From positions 2,212,009 through 2,276,008 of the forward strand of contig NZ_CP004350.1 in the NCBI RefSeq assembly GCF_000550785.1: a stretch of DNA of 64,000 nt, given 5' to 3'. The notes beneath the pieces are model-generated. The model made no database searches. It was not told where the DNA came from and worked only from the letters and a program-made list of their open reading frames with translations. Positions 1 to 8,613 of the stretch are shown here, in pieces. The stretch is from Corynebacterium casei LMG S-19264 (GTDB lineage: Bacteria; Actinomycetota; Actinomycetes; Mycobacteriales; Mycobacteriaceae). Within the stretch, counting starts at the first letter, position 1; every line of letters starts with the position of its first letter. The translations under genes and the position numbers were made by a program.

Positions 1-1895
1 GGTGCCGGGGTGACAATGACCTGATCGCGGGTGATGTCCTCAATCCGCCACGAGGACGCACCAAGGGTAAACACATCGCCAACACGCGATTCATAAACCA
101 TCTCCTCATCAAGCTCACCCACACGGCGCGGGGCACCCTCACCACCGGCGATGAACACGCCAAACATGCCGCGGTCTGGAATCGTGCCAGCATTAGTCAC
201 CGCTACCCGCTGCGCGCCGGGCCGCGCCGTCATCACACCGGTAATCCGGTCATAGACCACGCGTGGGCGCAGCTCCGCAAAATCGGTCGACGGGTACACA
301 CCAGAAACCAGGTCAATGACAGAGTCAAAGACCTCCCGCGCTAAATCGCGATACGGCCAGGCTCGGGTGACGGTGTCATACCAGTCATCGGCGGTTAGCC
401 CCTCCGGGGCGGCAGATACCGCGGCGACGGTGTGCTGCGCTAAAACGTCCAAGGGGTTGGTGGGGATATGCAGCTTTTCGATGCCCCCTTCCACCATCTT
501 CTGCACCACCACCGTGGTTTGCAGAAGGTCAGCTCTGTGCTTGGGATAAAAGGAACCGTGACTGGTAGCACCAACGACGTGCCCGGCGCGCCCGATGCGC
601 TGCAAACCAGAAGCCACCGCCGGTGGGGATTCCACCTGGATGACTAGTTCTACCGCACCCATGTCGATACCCAGTTCCAAAGAACTCGTGGACACCACAG
701 CGCGCAGCGCGCCTTCTTTGAGCATGGTCTCCGTCATCGCGCGCTCATCTTTAGATACCGAACCGTGATGCGCTCGCGCAATGACTGCCGGCGCCTTGCC
801 GGCAACATCGACGGCTTTCATCAGCTGCGCTGGGTCCCGGCGCAGCTCCGGCGATAATGATTCCGGGTCATGAATAGACGCCCAGATTTCGTTCAACCGC
901 GAGGTCAAACGCTCTGCGGTGCGCCGGGAGTTCACAAAGACCAGCGTCGATCGATGCTCCATCACCTGGTCATAAACAGACTGCTCAATAAACGGCCAAA
1001 TAGAACTAGCCACCGGCAGCGCTGATTCGGCCGACGTTGCAGGATCCGCACCTGCGATTCCCAGCGGATCATCAACAGTGAGTTCCCCAATGGTGGAGCC
1101 TTGTTCCGGGGTGGGTAGATCACTCATGTCTTCTACGGGCACGTGGATATCTAGCTGCCACTTCTTCTTCGCTGGCGGAGCGATGATTTCCACCGGCCGT
1201 CCACCACCCAGGAAGTTCGCCACGGTTTCCAGCGGGCGCACCGTCGCCGATAGCCCAATGCGCTGGAACTCCCCTGCGACCTTCGCTAGGCGTTCCATGG
1301 TCAACGCCATGTGAACGCCACGTTTGGAGCCGGCAATAGCGTGGATTTCATCAATGATGACCGTATCCACTGATGCCAAAATGCCCGCCGCTTTTGACGT
1401 AAGCATCAAGTACGCCGACTCCGGCGTGGTAATCAGCACGTCCGGCGGCTTGCGCAGCTGCCGGTTGCGCTCTGACTGCGGTGTATCGCCTGAGCGCACA
1501 CCGATAGAAATATCCGGCTCATCCACACCCAGACGCTGTGCCACGCGTGAGATTCCCGCCAGCGGCACACGTAGGTTACGCTCAATGTCCACGCCCAAAG
1601 CTTTCAGCGGCGAGATATATAAGACTTTCACCCCACCGTGGGAGGAAGTATCCGTGGCATCTTCCCGCTTAGCCACTGGCAGTGAGGTTTGGCCTTCGCG
1701 TTCCATGAGGTTGTTCAATGCCCACAAGAATGCGGCCAGTGTCTTACCTGAACCGGTGGGTGCTACCAGCAAAGCGTGACTGCCTTTAGAAATAGCATCC
1801 CAGGATTGTTCCTGAACTTGTGTGGGTTGAGTGAAAACATCCTCAAACCAACCAGCTACTGCGGGCTTGAAGCGAGAAAGGATATTTTTGGCCAT
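1..1895 (-). CDS. lhr: Lhr-family ATP-dependent helicase, N-terminal part (cut by window edge)
   Basis: Superfamily 2 DNA helicase of the Lhr type, a large ATP-driven 3'-5' translocase linked to DNA repair in actinobacteria. The minus-strand frame opens at an ATG at 1895 (protein starts MAKNILSRFKPAV) and stays open to base 1, so the gene continues beyond the window and its C-terminal region is not seen. Visible motifs in order are a Q-like region (FTQPTQVQEQSW), Walker A APTGSGKT, motif Ia SPLKALGVD, TTPES, and a DEIH Walker B box. Lhr proteins are usually about 1500 residues; about 630 are here. It diverges from cysQ with 35 bp between the starts, so the two promoters share a short region. 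The family call is firm; its exact repair role is inference. Confidence 0.9.
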   Translation of the reverse strand, partial: MAKNILSRFKPAVAGWFEDVFTQPTQVQEQSWDAISKGSHALLVAPTGSGKTLAAFLWALNNLMEREGQTSLPVAKREDATDTSSHGGVKVLYISPLKALGVDIERNLRVPLAGISRVAQRLGVDEPDISIGVRSGDTPQSERNRQLRKPPDVLITTPESAYLMLTSKAAGILASVDTVIIDEIHAIAGSKRGVHMALTMERLAKVAGEFQRIGLSATVRPLETVANFLGGGRPVEIIAPPAKKKWQLDIHVPVEDMSDLPTPEQGSTIGELTVDDPLGIAGADPATSAESALPVASSIWPFIEQSVYDQVMEHRSTLVFVNSRRTAERLTSRLNEIWASIHDPESLSPELRRDPAQLMKAVDVAGKAPAVIARAHHGSVSKDERAMTETMLKEGALRAVVSTSSLELGIDMGAVELVIQVESPPAVASGLQRIGRAGHVVGATSHGSFYPKHRADLLQTTVVVQKMVEGGIEKLHIPTNPLDVLAQHTVAAVSAAPEGLTADDWYDTVTRAWPYRDLAREVFDSVIDLVSGVYPSTDFAELRPRVVYDRITGVMTARPGAQRVAVTNAGTIPDRGMFGVFIAGGEGAPRRVGELDEEMVYESRVGDVFTLGASSWRIEDITRDQVIVTPA

Positions 1896-1930
1896 GCCTT
1901 ACTTTAACGCGATGGGTAGTCTTAGGAACT

Positions 1931-2689
1931 ATGACAGTCCAGCTCTCTGATGCTCGCTTGACCAATATGATCGCCGAAGGTTGCGGCGAAATTCTGAAAG
2001 GTGTTCGTAAAGGTGGCCTCTTGCGTGGCCTTGCCCTCGGAGACGCCGGTGATGAACTGGCACAATCGTGGATTTCCCGCGTTCTAGAACAGCACCGCCC
2101 GGATGATGGATTCTTGTCCGAAGAAGCAGTTGATGACCTTGACCGCCTGGGCAAAGATCGCGTGTGGATCGTGGATCCGCTCGACGGCACCAAGGAATTC
2201 GCCACCGGCCGCCAGGACTGGGCCGTGCACATTGCATTGGTCATCAATGGCAAGCCGGAACATGCTGCCGTAGGACTGCCGGACTTAGGCGTGACCTTTA
2301 AGTCTTCTGATGTCCGCGCCGTTAAGGGCCCGCTGTCCAAGAAATTTGTAGTCTCCCGTAATCGCCCGCCGCAGGTAGCGGAATACATCACGCAACAAAT
2401 GGGCTATGAAGCCGTGGGCATTGGTTCTGCTGGCGCGAAGGCCATGCACGTGCTGCTCGGTGATTATGACGGATACATTCACGCCGGCGGGCAGTATGAG
2501 TGGGATCAAGCAGCACCAGTTGGTGTAGCGCTGGCCTCAGGTCTGCACTGCTCGCGTCTTGATGGCAGCCCCATGAGCTTTAACAATGAGGACACCTACA
2601 TCCCGGACTTGGTCATCTGCCGGCCGGAACTAGCAGATGAAATCCTTGAGCACGCAGCGAAGTTCGCAGCAAACAACCCAGGCTTCTAG
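1931..2689 (+). CDS. cysQ: 3'(2'),5'-bisphosphate nucleotidase CysQ (IMPase superfamily)
   Basis: Metal-dependent phosphatase of the inositol monophosphatase superfamily. CysQ removes the 3'-phosphate of PAP, a by-product of sulfate assimilation, in the cytosol. The 252-residue protein shows the metal-binding signature [12 protein letters not shown] near residue 75, an upstream EE pair (FLSEEAVDD), and the C-terminal [12 protein letters not shown] motif. Length fits the family. The start ATG follows a short AGGAA-like stretch. It is followed 10 bp later by thyA in the same direction. Substrate could also be an inositol or sugar phosphate; neighbours thyA and folA do not decide this. Two further IMPase-family genes lie at 59.5-61.1 kb. 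Confidence 0.85.
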   Translation: MTVQLSDARLTNMIAEGCGEILKGVRKGGLLRGLALGDAGDELAQSWISRVLEQHRPDDGFLSEEAVDDLDRLGKDRVWIVDPLDGTKEFATGRQDWAVHIALVINGKPEHAAVGLPDLGVTFKSSDVRAVKGPLSKKFVVSRNRPPQVAEYITQQMGYEAVGIGSAGAKAMHVLLGDYDGYIHAGGQYEWDQAAPVGVALASGLHCSRLDGSPMSFNNEDTYIPDLVICRPELADEILEHAAKFAANNPGF

Positions 2690-2699
2690 ACTAGGCAGC

Positions 2700-3512
2700 A
2701 TGACAAACGCTACTGCAATAGCTACTCCCTACGAAGACCTGCTGAAGAATGTTTTAGAAAACGGCGCCGCTAAATCTGACCGCACCGGAACAGGCACCCG
2801 CTCCCTGTTCGGCCACCAGCTGCGCTATGACTTGAGTGAGTCTTTCCCACTGCTTACCACCAAGAAGGTCTACTTCCACGGTGTTATCGGTGAGCTGCTG
2901 TGGTTCTTGCGCGGTGAATCTAACGTGTCCTGGTTGCAGGAAAACAAGGTTCGTATCTGGAACGAGTGGGCCGATGACAACGGTGAACTCGGCCCGGTCT
3001 ACGGCGTGCAGTGGCGTTCTTGGCCAACTCCCGATGGCCAGCACATTGACCAGATTCAAGGCGTGATGGATCAGTTGAAGAACAATCCTGATTCCCGCCG
3101 TATCTTGGTTTCTGCGTGGAACGTGTCGGAGTTGGACAAGATGGCGCTGATGCCGTGCCACTTGCTGTTCCAGCTTTATGTTGCCAACGGAAAGCTGTCG
3201 ATGCAGGTCTACCAGCGCTCCGCTGACATGTTCTTGGGAGTTCCATTCAACATCGCTTCTTATGCCGCGCTGACCCATATGTTCGCGCAGCAGGCCGATT
3301 TGGAAGTTGGTGAGCTCATCTGGACCGGCGGCGACGTGCACATCTATGACAACCACGTTGAGCAGGTCAAAGAGCAGCTAGCACGCGAGGCCCGCCCTTA
3401 TCCGCAGCTGAAGTTGAACAAGGCGAAGAGCATCTTTGACTACACCTTTGAAGACTTTGAGGTTGAGGGTTATGACCCGCATCCTTCGATTAAGGCGCCG
3501 GTTGCGGTCTAG
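2700..3512 (+). CDS. thyA: Thymidylate synthase
   Basis: Converts dUMP and methylene-tetrahydrofolate into dTMP and dihydrofolate. The 270-residue protein carries the folate/dUMP-binding start ([20 protein letters not shown]), the RRILVSAWN motif and the catalytic cysteine in [11 protein letters not shown]. The chosen ATG at 2700 gives the expected N-terminus; an in-frame extension to 2637 would lie within cysQ and adds no family sequence. A -10-like TAGACT at 2687-2692 ends 7 nt before the ATG, so the gene may have its own leaderless transcript besides read-through from cysQ. folA, which recycles the dihydrofolate made here, starts 9 bp downstream. Confidence 0.97.
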   Translation: MTNATAIATPYEDLLKNVLENGAAKSDRTGTGTRSLFGHQLRYDLSESFPLLTTKKVYFHGVIGELLWFLRGESNVSWLQENKVRIWNEWADDNGELGPVYGVQWRSWPTPDGQHIDQIQGVMDQLKNNPDSRRILVSAWNVSELDKMALMPCHLLFQLYVANGKLSMQVYQRSADMFLGVPFNIASYAALTHMFAQQADLEVGELIWTGGDVHIYDNHVEQVKEQLAREARPYPQLKLNKAKSIFDYTFEDFEVEGYDPHPSIKAPVAV

Positions 3513-4058
<546 letters not shown>

Positions 4059-4059
4059 A

Positions 4060-4344
4060 ATGGCTGTAGCAACCCCTGAAACCACCGAACACGTCACTGT
4101 CTTCTTTGCTGATTGGTGCCCTTACTGTGCTCGTTTGCGCTCGGACCTCAACAGCTCTGAGACCCCTTATGCTGCTATTGACGTAGACAACGGTGCCGCG
4201 GGCAATGATGAGCTCAACGAGTGGATTAAGTCCGTCAACAACGGCAACCGCGTTGTGCCAACCGTGCTTTACTCCGATGGCACCCACGCAACCAACCCGC
4301 CGGCTGCCGATGTCCGCGCGAAGCTCGAAGAGCTCAACGCCTAA
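4060..4344 (+). CDS. mrx1: Mycoredoxin-like glutaredoxin (CPYC)
   Basis: Small cytosolic thiol oxidoreductase of the glutaredoxin fold; in actinobacteria mycoredoxin-1 reduces protein-mycothiol mixed disulfides with mycothiol. The 94-residue protein has the redox motif FFADWCPYCARLR near residue 20, the cis-proline segment VVPTVLYSDG, and a C-terminal NPPAADVRAKL helix. The ATG at 4060 follows GAAAGGA at a good distance; an upstream in-frame ATG at 4003 lies inside folA and is rejected. Its position next to folA matches my recollection of the C. glutamicum mrx1 locus. The family is clear; mycothiol as the partner thiol is inferred from the lineage. Confidence 0.88.
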   Translation: MAVATPETTEHVTVFFADWCPYCARLRSDLNSSETPYAAIDVDNGAAGNDELNEWIKSVNNGNRVVPTVLYSDGTHATNPPAADVRAKLEELNA

Positions 4345-4376
4345 GTCCCCAGCTACTCCCCCACGATAATTATTGG

Positions 4377-4673
4377 TTAGTTGTCGTCTTCGCCGAATAG
4401 CTCCAGCATGTCCTTCGGGGACAGCGTGGTGTTTAGACCGGCGAGTTCTTTGGAGTAGATGGTCTTGAGGTAGTCATCCAAGGCGTCTTTGAGCTGCTGG
4501 GCATCAAATTTATTCAGCAGCATCAGCCGCTTGGATTCGCCTCCGCGCACTAGCTTTTCGATAGCCAGGGTTTCCACCCCATCCTCCGAAGACATAGTGC
4601 GCAGGGTAATTTCACGGCGTTGAACGTCGATGAATTGCGGTTCGGGTGTGCCAGCGGCGCCTTGTTGTGTCAT
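4377..4673 (-). CDS. Conserved-looking hypothetical protein, 98 aa
   Basis: I do not recognise this gene. The protein (start MTQQGAAGTPEPQFID) is acidic, without signal peptide or membrane segment, with an N-terminal beta-like stretch (FIDVQRREITLRTM) and helical second half (FDAQQLKDALDDYLKTIYSKEL) ending in an acidic tail LFGEDDN. Codon use resembles its neighbours, which supports it being real. An ATG at 4679 is the alternative start. It converges on the mycoredoxin gene with 32 bp between stops. Confidence 0.7.
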   Translation of the reverse strand: MTQQGAAGTPEPQFIDVQRREITLRTMSSEDGVETLAIEKLVRGGESKRLMLLNKFDAQQLKDALDDYLKTIYSKELAGLNTTLSPKDMLELFGEDDN

Positions 4674-4894
4674 ACCCATCAAAGTAGCGCAACAAGGTTG
4701 TGGATACGTCAAATTTCTGTGTGAATCCTCCCCACCCGCACAACGTCACACTCATAGGCTTCACTTCCCCGGAAATTACCGTCCCGGTTTCGCGCCCGGT
4801 TTTATGCTCCGGAGAGCACTCGGGTAATCTAGAGACGTTCACAGCAAAGCTTCGCTGAATCCTTGTGGTTCGCGGTTCGGCTGTGAACGGCCCT

Positions 4895-4967
4895 GCCTTA
4901 GTAGCTCAGTGGATAGAGCACGGCTCTCCTAAAGCCGGTGTCGCAGGTTCGACTCCTGTCTAGGGCA
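4895..4967 (+). tRNA. tRNA-Arg (anticodon CCU)
   Basis: A complete cloverleaf of 73 nt: acceptor stem GCCTTAG pairs with CTAGGGC including one wobble, followed by unpaired discriminator A; D-arm TAGCTCAGTGGATAGAGC; anticodon stem CGGCT/AGCCG with loop CTCCTAA giving anticodon CCT; T-arm GCAGG TTCGACT CCTGT. The CCA end is not encoded. It decodes the rare arginine codon AGG. A rho-independent terminator follows at 5003. Confidence 0.95.
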
Positions 4968-5002
4968 CAAATCCATGTCTAATATTTCGACATTAGAATC
5001 TA

Positions 5003-5029
5003 GGCCGCACACTTTCGTGCGGCCTTTTT
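5003..5029 (+). terminator. Terminator of the tRNA-Arg gene
   Basis: Perfect 8-bp GC-rich stem (5003-5010 with 5017-5024, loop of 6) followed directly by five T, 36 bp after the tRNA. Confidence 0.85.
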
Positions 5030-5077
5030 CAATCACAACTAGTTCCGAAAAGTGACCATGACCTGAACTTTTACCCA

Positions 5078-5083
5078 TATAAT
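5078..5083 (+). promoter_or_regulatory. Consensus -10 box giving a leaderless start
   Basis: Perfect TATAAT ends 6 nt before the ATG at 5090, so transcription would begin at about the first base of the start codon. No Shine-Dalgarno sequence is seen in between. A good -35 hexamer is not evident. Confidence 0.6.
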
Positions 5084-5089
5084 GTTGGC

Positions 5090-5521
5090 ATGGAAATCGT
5101 TATAGTGAAGTCGGTCAGCGGGTATGGCTACCTTTGCCCGAATTGTGGAGCAACCGTCAAGTACATCCAAGGACGGAAGCGGCTTTCGCTCCATAATCTT
5201 CCCAGCCATCCGGGTAAAAAGTGCCCCGCGACGAAGATGACCGCCGAGCTTCAACTAGATCCCAATGCTTCAATAACAGAGTTTCCAAACCTTCTAGAGC
5301 GTCCTCTGGTTAAAGAACAACCAAAGCAAGCAAAGAAGCAACGACGCCGGAGAACCGTAGAAGGCAGGGATCCCCGGAGGCGTCGCACGCATTGGAGAGA
5401 CGAATACGCCATTAAAGGCGAGGACTCTTGGGGAATTGACGACCTTGGCGAAGAAGGCGGCGAAATATCCGTCCGGGCACGTTCTGGAGGCAAAGTAGAA
5501 AGTCGCCGAACCAAGTACTAA
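5090..5521 (+). CDS. Hypothetical protein with N-terminal zinc-finger-like motif, 143 aa
   Basis: Not recognised. The N-terminal 50 residues hold paired cysteines and histidines (YLCPNCGATVKYI, then LHNLPSHPGKKCPA) that look like a single zinc knuckle. Residues 75-105 are very basic (KQRRRRTVEGRDPRRRRTHWR), suggesting nucleic-acid binding, and the C-terminus is Gly/Arg/Ser rich. It probably has no leader (TATAAT 6 nt upstream). It sits alone between a tRNA terminator and a strong bidirectional terminator, a position typical for acquired single genes next to tRNAs; transfer is only a suspicion. Confidence 0.65.
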   Translation: MEIVIVKSVSGYGYLCPNCGATVKYIQGRKRLSLHNLPSHPGKKCPATKMTAELQLDPNASITEFPNLLERPLVKEQPKQAKKQRRRRTVEGRDPRRRRTHWRDEYAIKGEDSWGIDDLGEEGGEISVRARSGGKVESRRTKY

Positions 5522-5531
5522 TCCAAAACAA

Positions 5532-5576
5532 CGTGGCGAAACTATACCGGTTTCGGTAGAGTTCCGCCACGCTTTT
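5532..5576. terminator. Bidirectional terminator between convergent genes
   Basis: Long hairpin with arms 5532-5549 and 5554-5571, 18 nt each with about two imperfect pairs and a 4-nt loop, followed by CTTTT on the plus side and by GTTGTTTTG on the minus side. It lies between the stop codons of the zinc-finger-like ORF and the FrnE-like gene. Confidence 0.8.
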
Positions 5577-5581
5577 AGAAC

Positions 5582-6271
5582 TTACTGAGCAGAGTTGCCC
5601 GCTTGCTCGTTCTCGTTCCACACGGCCTCAAGCGCTTGCTTGAAGACTTCTTGTGGCTGTGCGCCGGAGACAGCGTACTTGTTGTTAAACACGAAGAATG
5701 GAACGCCCTGGACGCCAATCTGCTGAGCACGGTTGATGTCAGCCTGGACTGCATGATCGAGTTCCTCGTTGTCCATGTTGGCTAGGGCTTCGTCGCGGTT
5801 GAGGCCGGCATCGACAGCCAAGTCGGCGAGAACCTCGCGGTCTTCGACGTTCTTGCCGTCGGTGAAATATGCCTTGAACAGGTTCTGAATGACCTCGTGC
5901 TGCACGCCGTTCTTTTCAGCAAAGTGCGAAAGGCGGTGTGCGCGGCGGGAGTTGACCATCAGAGCGGTATCGAAGTTGTAATCCAATCCAACCTCGGCGC
6001 CACGTGCCGCAACGCCGGCGTTCATCTGCTCGAACTGTTCAACCGGAATGCCCTTTTGCTTCGCCACTGCCTCAGCAGATGGCAATGGCTGACCTTCTGG
6101 ATAATCCGGCATCAGCTGGTAGCTGTGGTAGGTAATCTCCACGTCATCACGATGCGCAAAGTCCCCAAGCGCTAGCTCCAAATGCTTGTCACCCATCCAG
6201 CAAAATGGGCACATCACATCCGACCACACGTCGACGGTAATTGGGCTATTAGTTGTTTCTGCCTGGCTCAT
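5582..6271 (-). CDS. FrnE-like DsbA-family dithiol-disulfide oxidoreductase
   Basis: Thioredoxin-fold protein of the DsbA/FrnE group, cytosolic since no signal peptide is visible. With the ATG at 6271 the protein is 229 residues: redox motif DVMCPFCWMG near residue 25, the long helical insert characteristic of DsbA folds (residues 60-175), and the cis-proline loop GVQGVPFFVFNNKYAVSGAQ near 190. FrnE relatives act as protein disulfide isomerases, in some species in oxidative stress. A GGAAGG ribosome site precedes the ATG. Its start codon overlaps the stop of a 52-residue ORF by 4 bp, implying translational coupling. Confidence 0.88.
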   Translation of the reverse strand: MSQAETTNSPITVDVWSDVMCPFCWMGDKHLELALGDFAHRDDVEITYHSYQLMPDYPEGQPLPSAEAVAKQKGIPVEQFEQMNAGVAARGAEVGLDYNFDTALMVNSRRAHRLSHFAEKNGVQHEVIQNLFKAYFTDGKNVEDREVLADLAVDAGLNRDEALANMDNEELDHAVQADINRAQQIGVQGVPFFVFNNKYAVSGAQPQEVFKQALEAVWNENEQAGNSAQ

Positions 6272-6426
6272 GAACAGTTTCCTTCCACATCGCACACGCC
6301 CACGTTCTCTTCGCCGAATGGCTGAAGAAACGTAAAAGGCTTGGGCGACTCGCTTGTTGCTGCGTCGCTCGTACCGTTGCTAATGACGTCGTTATTTACG
6401 TTATTTACGTTGTCTGTTTGATCCAT
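6268..6426 (-). CDS. Small ORF coupled to frnE, 52 aa, C-terminal cysteine pair
   Basis: A 52-residue acidic Asn-rich protein (start MDQTDNVNNVNN) ending PFGEENVGVCDVEGNCS. The two cysteines five residues apart near the end, together with an ATGA overlap with the downstream FrnE-like oxidoreductase, suggest that the peptide is translated and possibly a redox or metal partner. An in-frame upstream start at 6465 would add 13 residues. Function is unknown; existence as a gene is supported by the overlap and by codon use rather than by family recognition. Confidence 0.6.
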   Translation of the reverse strand: MDQTDNVNNVNNDVISNGTSDAATSESPKPFTFLQPFGEENVGVCDVEGNCS

Positions 6427-6613
6427 TGTTTTCCACCTTATGAAGAATGGTTCACCATCTTCCAACGCCGGCGAATATGCTTATGTTCCAAAAAGTGAAA
6501 AGTATTTGGCACGCCGCTCCCCTTTCACATGACGTGCAGTTGGGGTAAGTTCTGTAACGGAAGTTACTGAAGTTAAGTCAGTAAATTAATGGTGGTTTGT
6601 TAGGAGTTCACTC

Positions 6614-7567
6614 GTGTCAGGACATGAAGCATCGAAAGGCGCTGCGCACTATTCGCGCCGCAACATTATGAAAGCCGGTGCCTTTGCCGCTGCTGCCGGC
6701 ACTCTTGCCGTGGGCATGGGCACCTTTACCGCCTCCCGCGCCTCAGCACTGGGACCGATTCTGGGAACCGTTGTTGATTACTCTGCCGGCGTTCCCAGCG
6801 CTTCTGCCATGAAGGCTGCTGGACACCTCGGCGCAGTGCGCTACGTCTCCCAAAAGCGACCTGATGCCCAGTGGATGGCCGGCAAGCCAGTCACGCTCAA
6901 AGAGACCCAGGCGATGTCCGCCCAGGGGCTAGCCACCGCTTCTGTCTACCAATTCGGCCGCGCCGAAACCGCGGACTGGAAGCAAGGTGCTGCCGGCGCT
7001 GCAGTGCACGCACCCCAAGCCATTGCCATCCACCGCGCGGCTGGTGGCCCAACCGGGCGCCCCATCTACGTCGCCATCGATGATAACCCCTCCCGCCAGC
7101 AATACGACACCCTCATCAAGCCTTATCTCTTGGCACTCCAGACCGCCCTGCGTGCTGCGGGCTACAGCACCGGCGTATATGGCAACTACAACGTCATTGA
7201 CTGGGCCATCAAAGACGGCATCGGTTCCTTCTATTGGATGCACGACTGGGGTTCCGGCGGACGCATCCACCCTCGCACGACCATCCACCAGCTGCCGCAA
7301 AGCAAGCAGCGCACCATCGACGGTGTCGTCGTTGACATCAACAATGTCTATGCCCAGGACTGGGGCCAGTGGAAGCCTGGCCAGTCCGGCGGCACAGTTC
7401 CGGGCGGCAACTCCGGCAACGCGGGAAACAGCGCCGGCGCTGACCTCTTGAACGAACTTAGCTCCGCCGTGCCAGGCATGGAAATTGGCGGTTCCTCTGT
7501 AACCTCCGAGCAGATCAGCCAAGCAACACAGATTGCTCAGCAGCTTGGTGGAATCATCGGCCGTTAA
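6614..7567 (+). CDS. Tat-exported DUF1906 (glycoside-hydrolase-like) protein
   Basis: Extracytoplasmic protein with a DUF1906 domain, a TIM-barrel fold related to glycoside hydrolase family 25 and known from mycobacterial Rv2525c. GTG start at 6614 preceded by TAGGAG. The N-terminus has a twin-arginine signal (SRRNIMKAGAFAAAAG) ending near ASA, then the barrel (TVVDYSAGVPS, VRYVSQKRP, PIYVAIDDN, GVYGNYNVIDW, YWMHDWGSGG, DGVVVDINNVY) to about residue 250. A Gly/Asn-rich linker and a short helical tail follow. A role in the cell envelope is inferred from family and export; the substrate is unknown. It converges with the serine-hydrolase gene with a 4-bp overlap. Confidence 0.85.
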   Translation: MSGHEASKGAAHYSRRNIMKAGAFAAAAGTLAVGMGTFTASRASALGPILGTVVDYSAGVPSASAMKAAGHLGAVRYVSQKRPDAQWMAGKPVTLKETQAMSAQGLATASVYQFGRAETADWKQGAAGAAVHAPQAIAIHRAAGGPTGRPIYVAIDDNPSRQQYDTLIKPYLLALQTALRAAGYSTGVYGNYNVIDWAIKDGIGSFYWMHDWGSGGRIHPRTTIHQLPQSKQRTIDGVVVDINNVYAQDWGQWKPGQSGGTVPGGNSGNAGNSAGADLLNELSSAVPGMEIGGSSVTSEQISQATQIAQQLGGIIGR

Positions 7568-8502
7568 TCGGTAATAACCGTCTCAGTCGGCACGGCGCTA
7601 GTTTCTGCGGCTTCGCGGGAATCTAGGAACCACGTGGTGGCTTCTTTCAGCTTCGTGCCGGAGACTTGGTTCCGCACCAGTCTGGTGAGGTCTCGTGCCG
7701 AGCCGTTCACCGACGCAGCCACAATAAAGTTCTCCCCGAATGACACCGATGAGTGCACCTGGCGGTTATTCGACCAGCCCCATTTCGTGCCAATCACGTT
7801 GCTCATCACGGCGGTGCCGAAGTCTTGTTCATAGCCATCAGCGGCGATCTCATCGGGTTGTGACATCGCCACGAGTATCGGATGGGTTGAATCTTCGTCT
7901 TTGAGAGCGGCTACGAACTTCACCACGTCGTAGGTGGACGTAAGTGAATTACCCCAGTAGTTGCCGGACTCCGTGGCGTATAGGCCGTATTTATCGGCGA
8001 CCTCATCAATCGACTCAGGGTATTCCGCAAAGAGGTCTTCCGCGACGTCATCATCGGAAGTAGAAATCATGCGCAGCGCTTCGTACTTCTCCTCATTGTT
8101 TCCCTCATCGAGGACATAGTCCGCAATATAGAGCTTTGACAAACTCAGCGCGGGCCGCGCAAACTTCTCATTCGAGGTACCAAGATGCATGCCGTCGCTG
8201 AGACGAATATAGGTCAGCTGCGAACGTGCTTGATCAATGACAACCTCATCGGGCTCATTCGCGGCGACCCTCAACCGCTCTAATACAGACTTTGAGAGTG
8301 AATCTGAAGTAGCCGCAGCCTCCTGGTCCCCTCGCGTGCCTTGGACGCCCTCAGGAGCGCTTGCTGCGGTAGATTCGCCAGCGCTCGGAGCCGTTGCTCG
8401 GGCAGCGATCCATGTTCCCACCATTGCGATAGCAATGACCATCAGCACAGCTACGAATTTCAGCCAGCTGTTGGTGGCGCGAGGAGCATTAGATTTGCAC
8501 AC
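7564..8502 (-). CDS. Membrane-anchored beta-lactamase/PBP-like serine hydrolase
   Basis: 312-residue protein with one N-terminal membrane segment (WLKFVAVLMVIAIAMVGTWIA) and an extracytoplasmic domain. Features of the penicillin-recognising fold are visible: PALSLSKLYIAD supplies an SxxK motif (near residue 120), SGNYWGN stands where S-x-N is expected, and GTKWGWS resembles the KTG element with W replacing T. These changes suggest a divergent hydrolase rather than a classical beta-lactamase. An Ala/Ser-rich linker joins anchor and domain. A corynebacterial envelope role is plausible but not shown. Confidence 0.7.
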   Translation of the reverse strand: MCKSNAPRATNSWLKFVAVLMVIAIAMVGTWIAARATAPSAGESTAASAPEGVQGTRGDQEAAATSDSLSKSVLERLRVAANEPDEVVIDQARSQLTYIRLSDGMHLGTSNEKFARPALSLSKLYIADYVLDEGNNEEKYEALRMISTSDDDVAEDLFAEYPESIDEVADKYGLYATESGNYWGNSLTSTYDVVKFVAALKDEDSTHPILVAMSQPDEIAADGYEQDFGTAVMSNVIGTKWGWSNNRQVHSSVSFGENFIVAASVNGSARDLTRLVRNQVSGTKLKEATTWFLDSREAAETSAVPTETVITD

Positions 8503-8520
8503 AGCTTAGATAATACAAAG

Positions 8521-8547
8521 ACACCGTATGCATTGCGCATACGGTGT
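8521..8547 (-). terminator. Terminator of the monocarboxylate transporter operon
   Basis: Perfect 11-bp stem (8521-8531 with 8537-8547, loop of 5). In the minus direction it is followed by CTTTGTATT, and it lies 66 bp after the mctC stop. Confidence 0.75.
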
Positions 8548-8613
8548 CTTGTTGCTTTCAGCTTCTACAGAACTTCTGGGCCCTGTTAGAAATTACTGGA
8601 GAGCTTTTAGTGA

